A DNA stretch of 64,000 nt from an uncultured Mediterraneibacter sp. (GTDB lineage Bacteria > Bacillota > Clostridia > Lachnospirales > Lachnospiraceae), in assembly GCF_934309415.1 (NCBI RefSeq), contig NZ_CAKRDI010000006.1, positions 62,001-126,000 of the forward strand. Reading direction: 5' to 3'. Below the pieces are notes generated by a model. The model searched no databases, was not told where the DNA came from, and saw nothing but the letters and a program-made list of their open reading frames with translations. The first letter of the stretch is position 1, and the number at the start of each line of letters is the position of its first letter. Positions 17,025 through 25,296 of this stretch are shown piece by piece. Both the position numbers and the translations under genes were made by a program.

Positions 17025-17027
17025 TAA

Positions 17028-18116
17028 TTATTCGACACACTTTCGCATTTTTTCTTTCTTATCAAAAATTTCTTTCAAACTCTCTGTATATGGTGCTCTT
17101 GCAATTCCAAATTCTGTGATAATCCCTGTCACCAGTTCGTGATCCGTGCAGTCAAATGCCGGATTGAACACCTTGATTCCTTCCGGTGCCATTCTCTTCT
17201 CATACCACATCTCTGTTACTTCTTCCGGATTTCTCTGCTCAATCGGTACGTCTGCACCTGATGCTGTCTCCAGATCAATCGTTGCAGTCGGCGCACATAC
17301 ATAGAATGGAATCCCATAATGTTTTGCAAGAATAGCAACTCCCGATGTTCCAATCTTATTGCAGACATCTCCATTCGCAGCCACACGATCACAGCCTACA
17401 AACACAGCCTGCACCCATCCATTTTTCATTACCTGAGATGCCATATTATCGCAGATCAGTGTTGTCTCAATCCCATGCGCATGCAGTTCTGTCGCAGTCA
17501 GTCTTGCACCTTGAAGCAGCGGTCTTGTCTCATCTGCAAATACTTTCAGAGTATAGCCCTTCTCCTGTCCGCGATAGATTGGAGCCAGTGCAGTTCCGTA
17601 CTGAACTGCTGCCAGTTTTCCTGCATTGCAGTGTGTCAGAATTCCCATTCCATCCTGTAAAAGTTCGGAACCATATTCTCCGATTTCCTTGCAGACACGG
17701 ATATCCTCATCACGGATCTCCAAGGCTTCCTTATGTAATCTCTCCTTAATCTCACCAATTGATTTCTCCTGATTCTCCTGCGCTGTCCGCTCCATCCGGT
17801 CCAGCGCCCAGAACAGATTCACTGCGGTAGGCCGGGATGATGCCAGATATTCTTTTGCTTCATGCAGTTGTCTGAAAAACTCTGTCTTATCTTCCGTTGT
17901 AATCTCCTCTGCTGCAAGATAGATTCCCATAGCAGCCGTCACTCCGATCGCCGGAGCACCACGTACCTGTAATCGTTTGATTGCCGCCCAGATCTCTTTC
18001 TGTGTTTTCAGATATAACTTTTCCTCTTCACATGGCAGCTTTTCCTGGTTGATGATAACTACTGCTTTCTGTGCCTCATCCAGATCCACTGTGTATTCAT
18101 TTAATATAGATGCCAT
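17028..18116 (-). CDS. mtnA: S-methyl-5-thioribose-1-phosphate isomerase
   Basis: This 362-residue member of the eIF2B-alpha-like family converts methylthioribose-1-phosphate to the ribulose form in methionine salvage. It has RGAPAIGVTAAMGIY, the active-cysteine motif THCNAGKLAAVQYGTAL and the aspartate motif GCDRVAANGDVCNKIGTSG. The other salvage genes (mtnK, mtnB and so on) are not adjacent. In anaerobes, MtnA may serve a shortened salvage or ribose-1-phosphate-like route, which cannot be decided here. A related ribose-1,5-bisphosphate isomerase is a less likely alternative because the MtnA motifs fit throughout. Confidence 0.9.
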   Translation of the reverse strand: MASILNEYTVDLDEAQKAVVIINQEKLPCEEEKLYLKTQKEIWAAIKRLQVRGAPAIGVTAAMGIYLAAEEITTEDKTEFFRQLHEAKEYLASSRPTAVNLFWALDRMERTAQENQEKSIGEIKERLHKEALEIRDEDIRVCKEIGEYGSELLQDGMGILTHCNAGKLAAVQYGTALAPIYRGQEKGYTLKVFADETRPLLQGARLTATELHAHGIETTLICDNMASQVMKNGWVQAVFVGCDRVAANGDVCNKIGTSGVAILAKHYGIPFYVCAPTATIDLETASGADVPIEQRNPEEVTEMWYEKRMAPEGIKVFNPAFDCTDHELVTGIITEFGIARAPYTESLKEIFDKKEKMRKCVE

Positions 18117-18212
18117 CTTTCCATTCCTTCTTCCTTATATTTCTTATAGATGTTGATTGCGTTGAATTACCTGTCTAAATTCTAGCAACTGCATGAAAGA
18201 CTGTCAAACATA

Positions 18213-18425
18213 TTAAACGTCCACCCATTGAACACCTTTTTCTTCTTCTTTAATTTCCGCTTCTTTCTTCTGCGCTGTTCTCTTTATCGCCTCTTCATAT
18301 CCTGTCAATGCTGCAAATGGAGCAAACTGAGCTGCTCGGTCAATCCTTGCCATCTGTGGATGTGTTTTTGAAACCGGATGTGGCAGATTGATAATATCAT
18401 CATAATTTCCTGATTGATTTTTCAC
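18213..18425 (-). CDS. Small partner protein of the Y-family polymerase (YolD-like position)
   Basis: This 70-residue protein carries the conserved stretch MARIDRAAQFAPFAALTGYEEA (about residues 25-46), with a lysine/glutamate-rich C-terminus. It overlaps the polymerase stop by 4 bp (ATGA-type coupling), so the two are made together. Small proteins in this position next to UmuC/UvrX-type polymerases are common in Firmicutes and may take the role of UmuD or a clamp adaptor. The exact function is not known from sequence. Confidence 0.75.
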   Translation of the reverse strand: MKNQSGNYDDIINLPHPVSKTHPQMARIDRAAQFAPFAALTGYEEAIKRTAQKKEAEIKEEEKGVQWVDV

Positions 18426-19972
18426 GCCTTATGTCCTCCAATCTGTTTATTCCGTTCCATCGTCATCGCACCTTTCTCCAGATTCATCCCTTTCAAAACC
18501 GCGTTCTTTCCAAACTTTTTCTTCAGATCCAATACTGCATGCTGAATCCTTGCTTCCTTTTCCTGTTCTTTCTTTTCTTCCTGCCTCTGGATTTCCAGTG
18601 CTTTATAATCCGTAAACAGGTCCATCTGCTCATAAGATGCTGTCTCCTGCTCCGCTTCTGCTTCCACAACACGATTTGCGGAAAGATAGATTCTTCTTAC
18701 CAGTAAATCCGGATTCACAATCTCATCATAAAGCTGTATGACCGCATCCATAATCTGTCTGGTAGAAGATATCTTTTTCTTCAAATTCACCGTTCCATGT
18801 GCATGCTTTGGAATCTTTCGTCCATAATGATCTGTCTTAATTTCTCCCCGATAATTCTTCTGAAATTCAGGGTTCTTCAGATTCTCGATATCATATCCGA
18901 CCGTCAGTACAATCTGATCCGTCACCATCCCTTTGTCTACCAGATCTAATACAAGAAGATCCGTCATCTCCCGCACAATCAGTTTCGCCTTTTCCGCTGT
19001 GTAAGGGCACTGCAGAACCTGTCCGGAACCAATACTGTTCGCTTCCGGTTTATACTGTTTGATATCCGCAATTGTACAAGGCTCCCAGCCCCAGGCATGA
19101 TCGATGAGAAGCTCTGCATTCACTCCAAACAATCGATATAACAAATCCTCATTATAGTAACTGTCTGATTTGCCGATAGAACACCGCGCCACATCTCCCA
19201 TTGTATACATTCCATTCTCCTGAAGCTTCTTCGCATAGCCGCGTCCCACACGCCAGAAATCCGTCAATGGCTGATGGCTCCACAGTAATCTTCTGTAATG
19301 CATCTCATCCAGTTCTGCAATCCTGACTCCATCCTCATCCGGCTGAACATGCTTCGCCACAATATCCATCGCAACTTTTGCCAGATACAGATTCGTCCCC
19401 ACTCCGGCTGTCGCTGTAATCCCGGTTGTCTGATATACGTCTTCAATCATTTTTTTCGCCAGCTCTTTTGCCGTCAGTTCATAAGTATTCAGATAAGCTG
19501 TCACATCAATGAACACCTCATCAATCGAATAGACATGAATGTCTTCCGATGCAACGTATTTGAGATACACATTATAGATTCGTGTACTGTAATCTATATA
19601 AAGTGCCATTCTCGGCGGAGCTGCAATATAATCCAGTTTTAACTTCGGAGATTTCTGTAACTCCTCTGCATCAAACGAACTGCCTGTAAATCTTCTCCCC
19701 GGAGCTTCCCGCTGACGTTCTGCGTTGACTTCTGCCACTCTCTGTACCACTTCAAAAAGTCTTGCTCTTCCCGGAATTCCATAAGATTTTAAAGCAGGAG
19801 AAACAGCCAGACAGATTGTCTTCTCTGTTCTGCTTGCATCCGCCACAACCAGATTCACTGTCAGCGGATCCAGATCCCGCTCAATACATTCCACCGATGC
19901 ATAAAATGATTTCAGATCGATTGCCAGATAACTGTGTTCTTTTTGTTCTGCTTTTCTCTGCTCTGCCTGCAT
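18422..19972 (-). CDS. Y-family translesion DNA polymerase (UmuC/UvrX/DinB type)
   Basis: This polymerase of about 516 residues has the metal site AIDLKSFYASVECIERDLDP at the N-terminus, the palm motif YSIDEVFIDVT and a helix-hairpin-helix region (DFWRVGRGYAKKLQENGMYTMGD). The little-finger domain follows, with a lysine-rich C-terminal tail. It copies damaged DNA with low fidelity. GGAAGGGGG before 19972 supports this start; an ATG 14 codons earlier with AAGGAAA is an alternative. A LexA-type box sits between the promoter hexamers, so it is SOS-induced. The small protein at 18213-18425 is co-expressed. Confidence 0.92.
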   Translation of the reverse strand: MQAEQRKAEQKEHSYLAIDLKSFYASVECIERDLDPLTVNLVVADASRTEKTICLAVSPALKSYGIPGRARLFEVVQRVAEVNAERQREAPGRRFTGSSFDAEELQKSPKLKLDYIAAPPRMALYIDYSTRIYNVYLKYVASEDIHVYSIDEVFIDVTAYLNTYELTAKELAKKMIEDVYQTTGITATAGVGTNLYLAKVAMDIVAKHVQPDEDGVRIAELDEMHYRRLLWSHQPLTDFWRVGRGYAKKLQENGMYTMGDVARCSIGKSDSYYNEDLLYRLFGVNAELLIDHAWGWEPCTIADIKQYKPEANSIGSGQVLQCPYTAEKAKLIVREMTDLLVLDLVDKGMVTDQIVLTVGYDIENLKNPEFQKNYRGEIKTDHYGRKIPKHAHGTVNLKKKISSTRQIMDAVIQLYDEIVNPDLLVRRIYLSANRVVEAEAEQETASYEQMDLFTDYKALEIQRQEEKKEQEKEARIQHAVLDLKKKFGKNAVLKGMNLEKGAMTMERNKQIGGHKA

Positions 19973-20073
19973 TGCATTTCCCCCTTCCTTTTTTTGAATT
20001 TCATTTTCCTTCAAAAAAGGAAAGAGCCATAATTCTGTAAAATAAAATCATGACTCTTAATTTTCTATATTCT

Positions 20074-20103
20074 ATTATATAAGAACGTACGTTCCTGTAT
20101 CAA
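20074..20103 (-). promoter_or_regulatory. SOS promoter with LexA (Cheo-type) box
   Basis: TTGATA (20103-20098) and TATAAT (20079-20074) are 18 bp apart. The perfect palindrome GAACGTACGTTC (20083-20094) lies in the spacer and matches the Gram-positive LexA consensus GAAC-N4-GTTC. Confidence 0.9.
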
Positions 20104-20146
20104 GATGTAATTTTTAACAAATTCTTATTCTTTTTCAATAAATGTT

Positions 20147-20178
20147 ATCGTTCACAGCATAGCTGCAAAAAATTAGAA
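20147..20178. repeat. Family A terminal palindrome, degenerate solo copy
   Basis: GTTATCGTTCACAGCATAGCTGCAAA matches the end unit of the family A repeats with several changes. Confidence 0.5.
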
Positions 20179-20235
20179 CGCACAGATTGCAACAAGAACT
20201 TTTAAAACGCCCTCTAAATTCTAAACATTAAACAA

Positions 20236-21609
20236 TCAAGTACAGTATCGAAATGTCTTATCTGTCAGAATTCTTGCGAAAATCAATCCCAATGGAAGTG
20301 CCAAAATAATCAATATCGCTGCTGCAAACCAGGAAGCAGATACAGACAATGACATAATTCCAAGATTATAAAATCCTCTGTACAGATACAGCCCCGGAAC
20401 CATTATTACAATGGATGGAACTGTCACCGAGATTCTTGGATATCCAAGCCTGTTCTTCATAAGTGATGCCAGTATACCCGCTGTCAATGCTCCTATAAAT
20501 GCAGCTGCTGCCGGTGGAAGCGCAGCCAGATCTATTAACTCCAGCCGCAATGTATTAGCAATTGCGCCAATTGCTGCCGCTGCCGCTGCAAGCGGAATCG
20601 GACTGTTAAACATAATAGAAAAGCCAAATACTCCACAAAAACTTGCCATAAGTCTGAAAAGAATCCATCCCCATAAAGGCAATTCCATTTTTATAAAATC
20701 GACCGGTTTTAAATGAAGAATCAATGCCATAAGCCATGCGGACATCGTCGCCACAAGTATAATAATCAGTGCATAAGTCAGACGCTCCATACCAGATCTC
20801 ATATCCAGTTTTGCCAGGTCAATTCCACTTGTAATAAATGGAAATCCCGGTATGATAAACAACATGGCACAGATGTATCCCGCTTCATGCTGTGTCGAAA
20901 TTCCAAACAGAGCCTCTCCCATTTTCAGCATACCGGCATACGCAAGACAGGCCAGCGAAACCGAAGATACAATACACAAAAATAATGTAAAATGATGTTT
21001 TGTCAGTTTGCATCTGAGAAAATTGCCAATACCGGCCCCAACAAACGCACACAACATTTCAATCGGGCCGCCACCCAGAAGAAATGTAAATCCGCCACAT
21101 GCCAGAGCTGCCGCAAGTCCCAGAGCAACAGGAGAATAAAGCCCATGGATTTTCTCAATATTATCCAGAAAAGAATGTAATTCTTCACCAGACATATATT
21201 TTCCCTGATACTCAAACTCCGAAATAAACTTTTCAAGACGATTTAATTTTGATGTATTTACTCCTGTATTTGTCAGACACAAAGATTGTGTAAATCCCTC
21301 TTCTCCATTAAAGCAGGTATACTCGATCGACATCAGACCAATGTCTGCTGTACAGGTAAGTCCCATCGCTTCAGCAAGTGTGTTCATAGAACTTCTCACA
21401 CGCCATGCACCTGTTCCGCAGGATAAAAGCATAATTCCGACTCTCCCAATAATGGATGCCTTCTCCATCAAACTCGCTTCTGTAACAGGCACATCTCCCC
21501 CATTGTCATCTGTATACTCATGCCAGAGAACATCCATATGATTCTTCGGTATTCTGGATGACTGCAAAACTTCTGACTGCTTTTCTCTATTATAGCTCAA
21601 GGCTTTCAC
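20236..21609 (-). CDS. Threonine/serine exporter family protein (ThrE type, fused halves)
   Basis: This 457-residue protein has a soluble N-terminal part of ~150 residues (ASIIGRVGIMLLSCGTGAWRV is the ThrE-family start). About ten membrane helices follow, in two blocks corresponding to the DUF1212 and DUF3815 halves (GLAAALACGGFTFLLGGGP; PSIVIMVPGLYLYRGFYNL). The family exports small amino acids. Start evidence is weak: GTG at 21609 overlaps the upstream gene by 20 bp, and later ATGs are possible. It is coupled to the unknown gene at 21590-22396. Confidence 0.85.
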   Translation of the reverse strand: MKALSYNREKQSEVLQSSRIPKNHMDVLWHEYTDDNGGDVPVTEASLMEKASIIGRVGIMLLSCGTGAWRVRSSMNTLAEAMGLTCTADIGLMSIEYTCFNGEEGFTQSLCLTNTGVNTSKLNRLEKFISEFEYQGKYMSGEELHSFLDNIEKIHGLYSPVALGLAAALACGGFTFLLGGGPIEMLCAFVGAGIGNFLRCKLTKHHFTLFLCIVSSVSLACLAYAGMLKMGEALFGISTQHEAGYICAMLFIIPGFPFITSGIDLAKLDMRSGMERLTYALIIILVATMSAWLMALILHLKPVDFIKMELPLWGWILFRLMASFCGVFGFSIMFNSPIPLAAAAAAIGAIANTLRLELIDLAALPPAAAAFIGALTAGILASLMKNRLGYPRISVTVPSIVIMVPGLYLYRGFYNLGIMSLSVSASWFAAAILIILALPLGLIFARILTDKTFRYCT

Positions 21610-22396
21610 CCCCGGCTTTTTCCATCATCTTTTCTCTGCACGCAAGCACGATTCCATCAATTTCTGTCAAATGCTGAAGCATCTTTTTCTCAAATTCATG
21701 GATTGGAAGCAGAATTCCAATTTCGTCAAACGGTTTTTCCGGAGACTCTTTTTTTACTCCTGTCTCCTGTCCATAATAAACCATTGCTCTCGGAGCTTTC
21801 TTCTGAATCATATGGAATGTATCCCATACAACTGCATAGGCTTCTGCCTCTGACAGTCCCAGTTTACATGTATCCGGAAGCGCATACAGAATAAGGATCC
21901 CTCTCCTTTTATTTTCCTTTTTTTCTTCAATCTGCATACCCATTTTATAAGATCTGACCAGATCATATCCGTCTGCAAGATACAGTTTCGATCTTGGGGC
22001 ACATTCATGGTTTACATAGATCTCATCGAATTTTGCTTTTTCTTTCTGCGTTACTTCCTGTTCCATTCCCGGAAGTAAATTTCCCTTCACATCAGTTAAA
22101 ATTACTGGATTCTCCCCCGCTTTTCCATGAAATCTTTTCGGAATCAGATATGCTTCCCTTAACAGATCAAACATGCTTCTTCCACATAATTCCAAGAGTA
22201 ATGCACTGATATCTCCATTCTCATACGCCGAAAACAGAACTTCCGAAAAATGCTTTGTGTCTTCATCTGTAAGTAAATGTGTATCCTCCAGATGATCATA
22301 AAAAACACTGCTCAACCGTTCACACGCTGCTGGCGATGATAAAATACGTGAAAATATAGCCTCCACTGCTTCTTCCCTTGGTAATACCGTCTTCAT
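21590..22396 (-). CDS. Unidentified cytoplasmic protein coupled to the ThrE-type exporter
   Basis: This 268-residue protein is not recognised. It has no membrane segment or signal peptide. Visible features are an acidic, helical N-terminal half, a central RRGILILYALPDTCKLGLSE stretch that looks like a beta strand and turn, and a helical C-terminus (FEKKMLQHLTEIDGIVLAC). GGAGGAAATCAGC before the ATG is a strong ribosome site. Its stop overlaps the exporter start, so it may regulate or assist it, but no function is assigned. Confidence 0.7.
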   Translation of the reverse strand: MKTVLPREEAVEAIFSRILSSPAACERLSSVFYDHLEDTHLLTDEDTKHFSEVLFSAYENGDISALLLELCGRSMFDLLREAYLIPKRFHGKAGENPVILTDVKGNLLPGMEQEVTQKEKAKFDEIYVNHECAPRSKLYLADGYDLVRSYKMGMQIEEKKENKRRGILILYALPDTCKLGLSEAEAYAVVWDTFHMIQKKAPRAMVYYGQETGVKKESPEKPFDEIGILLPIHEFEKKMLQHLTEIDGIVLACREKMMEKAGGESLEL

Positions 22397-22569
22397 GCTG
22401 ATTTCCTCCGTTCTGGTCTCTATCTATAGAACCTGTTTTCCACAGAATTCTTTATTTATATTTTTCTATTTTCTATTCTGCGCCCCCATTATAGAAGTCA
22501 GAATTTTTAAAGTCAAGAAAACCATATATGTTTTATCAGCATATCCGATATGTAATTTTTACCTGTTAA

Positions 22570-23445
22570 TTACAACATTTTCTTCAATGTTTCCGCCGCA
22601 ATTCCCGGTGGGAAATTCTTGTTCTCGATCAGACAGATCTCTCTCTTTGGAATCTGCTCAACCAAAGGAATCTGGAACACTTTTTCTTTCCCCATTACAT
22701 TTTTCGCAAGACTCTCCGGAATGAAGCCGATTCCCAGATTATTCACAATCATCGGAAGAATCTGATCAATCGTTGCCACCTCTGTATCCGGCGCAAATAC
22801 CAGATTATTTTCTAAAAAGAATTTAGTATAAAAATCATAGGTCATACTCTCTTTTCCGAGACTGATCAGCGGATAATCCGTACATTCAGACAAATGTATC
22901 GGTTCTTCCATCCCCTCAAATGATTCATTTCCAACCAGAATCTCCTGGAATTCCATCAACGTTGTAATTTTCAACGGTTTTTTCGCATTCAGAGGTGTCG
23001 TCACAACTGCAAAATCTGCCAGTCCTTCCTTTACTGCCTGTACAGCCTGTGGTGTGGAATGGTTCAGAATCCGCAGCCTGATTCCCGGATACTGCTTTCG
23101 AAATTCCCCAAGTACAGGGAGCAATAACAGATGCAGTGCAATCTCGCTTGCACTGATTGTAACACTTCCACTCTCCATCGTCTGATCATTCGCCAGTTCC
23201 AGCTCTGCTGCACGCAAATGCTGATATGCAATGGACACATGCTGATACAATTTCTGCCCCTCTGTAGTCAATGTGACTCCCCGGTTTGAACGGATAAATA
23301 ATTTACATCCTAATTGATTTTCAAGATTGTTCATAAAATGAGTAACATTCGGCTGATTACTGAACAGGGCCTTGGCTGCTTTTGAAAAACTCTTGTAACG
23401 TGCCACATAATAGAAAACACGATAATAATCATATGTAATTTCCAT
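22570..23445 (-). CDS. LysR-family transcriptional regulator
   Basis: This 291-residue regulator has an N-terminal winged helix (YYVARYKSFSKAAKALFSNQPNVTHFMNNLENQLG) and the usual LysR linker. The periplasmic-binding-type effector domain follows, with GSVTISASEIALHLLLLPVL and DFAVVTTPL. It is divergent from the HPr-like gene at 23600 with a 154-bp shared upstream region, the usual layout for a LysR protein and its target. The effector is unknown. Confidence 0.9.
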   Translation of the reverse strand: MEITYDYYRVFYYVARYKSFSKAAKALFSNQPNVTHFMNNLENQLGCKLFIRSNRGVTLTTEGQKLYQHVSIAYQHLRAAELELANDQTMESGSVTISASEIALHLLLLPVLGEFRKQYPGIRLRILNHSTPQAVQAVKEGLADFAVVTTPLNAKKPLKITTLMEFQEILVGNESFEGMEEPIHLSECTDYPLISLGKESMTYDFYTKFFLENNLVFAPDTEVATIDQILPMIVNNLGIGFIPESLAKNVMGKEKVFQIPLVEQIPKREICLIENKNFPPGIAAETLKKML

Positions 23446-23599
23446 AATTTTCTCTACTTTCCCAGATTATTTTTGCTCATATATACCTATACATAAAATA
23501 TATAACAGGCATAGTAAATATGTATTTTACGTTTCTGTTTTCTTCATTATATACTATATAAAGCAAATAAAACAGAAGTTTAGCAACCAGGAGGACATT

Positions 23600-23836
23600 A
23601 TGATTAAACAACATGTTAAATTTATTACAACCGGACAACTTATGAACTTTTACAATACCTGCCGTGGTTTCGACTCAGAAGTAAATGTCAGAGATATTGA
23701 AAACAAACGTCTGGATGTAAATGGGAAGTGTCTTCAAGATATGATGTCTGTACAGCTTGGTCTTCCGGTCTGCATGGTCATTCACGGTTCCGACGAGAAA
23801 AAAGCCGTAAATATTTTGAAAAAATATACTATCTAA
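23600..23836 (+). CDS. HPr-like protein lacking both phosphorylation sites
   Basis: This 78-residue protein has the HPr fold pattern: VKFITTGQL in place of the histidine loop, a central strand region, then LDVNGKCLQDMMSVQLG matching the HPr Ser46 helix, and a C-terminal helix. The position of His15 (TGxHARPA in true HPr) is occupied by TGQLMN, and Ser46 is replaced by Cys. It therefore cannot carry the PTS phosphate and may act as a regulator or binding partner. CAGGAGG precedes the ATG. It may be controlled by the divergent LysR protein. Confidence 0.75.
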   Translation: MIKQHVKFITTGQLMNFYNTCRGFDSEVNVRDIENKRLDVNGKCLQDMMSVQLGLPVCMVIHGSDEKKAVNILKKYTI

Positions 23837-23856
23837 TAAGAGTGAAAAACTTGATA

Positions 23857-23911
23857 AAATCCCCCTCAAGTAGAGATGTAAATATACCCATTCTACTTAG
23901 AGGGGGATTTT
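23857..23911. terminator. Terminator between HPr-like and aldo/keto reductase genes
   Basis: AAATCCCCCTCAAGTAGA pairs with TCTACTTAGAGGGGGATTT across a ~17-nt loop, with TTCT following. It lies between convergent genes and can work in both directions. Confidence 0.8.
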
Positions 23912-23958
23912 CTATGGTCTGGAACATGTAAAAAAATCATTCATTTCTCAGACATGCT

Positions 23959-24969
23959 TTAGCGTCCACAAATCTTCTCAATCTTCTCCAGCTCTTCTGC
24001 TGTAAAATCTGCATAATGCGCCACAGAAATATTCTCTATGATCTGCTCCGGTTTGGAAGCTCCAATCAGAACGGAGCACACTTCATCATCCTTCAATACC
24101 CAGGAAAGTGCCATCTGTGCCAGGGTCTGTCCTCTCTGCTCTGCAAGTTCATTCAACTGCCGGATCTGACTGAGTTTTTCTTCTGTCAGAGCACTTGCCT
24201 TCAGAAAACGCGGATCACGTGCGATTCTACTGTCATTCGGAATTCCATGCAGATATTTGTCTGTCAGCAGCCCCTGTGCCAGTGGACTGAATGCGATAAT
24301 TCCAACACCTGCTTCTTTGCAGTATGCTTTCACTCCATCCTCTTCAATTGTCCGGTCAAAGATAGAATATCTTCTCTGATTTACAATAAACGGGCAGTGC
24401 AGTTCTTTCAGAAGCTTTACCGCCTGCTCTGTGTATTCTTTGTCATAATTAGAAACTCCTGCGTATAATGCTTTACCGCTTCTGACAATGTCAGCAAGAG
24501 CTGTCATCGTCTCTTCCAGCGGAGTCTCTTTATCCATTCTATGATGATAGAAGATATCCACGTAATCCAGATTCATCCGTTTCAGACTCTGATCAATACT
24601 TGCCATCAGATATTTTCTACTGCCATGATCTCCATAAGGGCCGTCCCACATGTCATAACCGGCCTTTGTTGTAATTACAAGTTCATCTCTGTACGGCTGA
24701 AAATCTTCCAGAAATAACTTTCCAAAATTCTTCTCAGCACTTCCATACACCGGGCCATAATTATTCGCAAGATCAAACTGTGTAATTCCATGATCAAATG
24801 CAGTTCTGCACATTGCCTTCATATTGTCATAATTATCTTTTGATCCAAAATTATGCCAGAATCCAAGAGATACCGCCGGGAATTTCAAACCGCTCTTTCC
24901 CACTCTGTTATAAACCATCTTGCTGTAACGCTCTTTGTCTGCTACATAGATATCTGCTATGTCTGCCAT
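23959..24969 (-). CDS. Aldo/keto reductase (glyceraldehyde-3-phosphate reductase / YghZ-like)
   Basis: This 336-residue NADPH-dependent reductase is of the AKR14-like group. The catalytic tetrad is visible: Asp and Tyr in FDLANNYGPVYGS, Lys in VITTKAGYDMWDGPYG and His in DIFYHHRMD. The C-terminal cofactor motif is VLIGASKPEQI. The start at 24969 follows CAGGAGGTAAGAAAG, and I reject a 25-codon upstream extension. The family reduces methylglyoxal and other small aldehydes. It stands alone on the minus strand. Confidence 0.88.
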   Translation of the reverse strand: MADIADIYVADKERYSKMVYNRVGKSGLKFPAVSLGFWHNFGSKDNYDNMKAMCRTAFDHGITQFDLANNYGPVYGSAEKNFGKLFLEDFQPYRDELVITTKAGYDMWDGPYGDHGSRKYLMASIDQSLKRMNLDYVDIFYHHRMDKETPLEETMTALADIVRSGKALYAGVSNYDKEYTEQAVKLLKELHCPFIVNQRRYSIFDRTIEEDGVKAYCKEAGVGIIAFSPLAQGLLTDKYLHGIPNDSRIARDPRFLKASALTEEKLSQIRQLNELAEQRGQTLAQMALSWVLKDDEVCSVLIGASKPEQIIENISVAHYADFTAEELEKIEKICGR

Positions 24970-25161
24970 CTTTCTTACCTCCTGTTTGAAAATATGATTT
25001 TTTCTCCCTACAGAATGTTTGCAGCTATTAATACATCTCCCCATTTTCTATCTTCTAAAACACCTCTGAAAATAGCTTTCTGTATTAAAACTGAAACATA
25101 TATCCCTCATATCAGTTATTCCAATATTTAACAAATAGGACTCATAATTTCATTTTACATC

Positions 25162-25210
25162 AAAAAAATGATTATTGCCATTTTAATAATCTGCAATAAC
25201 CATTTTTCTT
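25162..25210 (-). terminator. Terminator after the large histidine kinase
   Basis: On the minus strand AATGGTTATTGC pairs with GCAATAATCATT and is followed by TTTTTTG. Confidence 0.65.
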
Positions 25211-25296
25211 CGTTTTCTATCTTTACATTCAGATCAAGAACTGTATTCTCTATGCGATCAGTAAAATAATTAACGCAAGATGAGTAACCTCTGTCC

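Noticed and set aside
23959..25044. Longer start for the aldo/keto reductase at 25044
   Set aside because: The extra 25 residues are cysteine- and lysine-rich and unlike the family, and AGGAGG sits before 24969.
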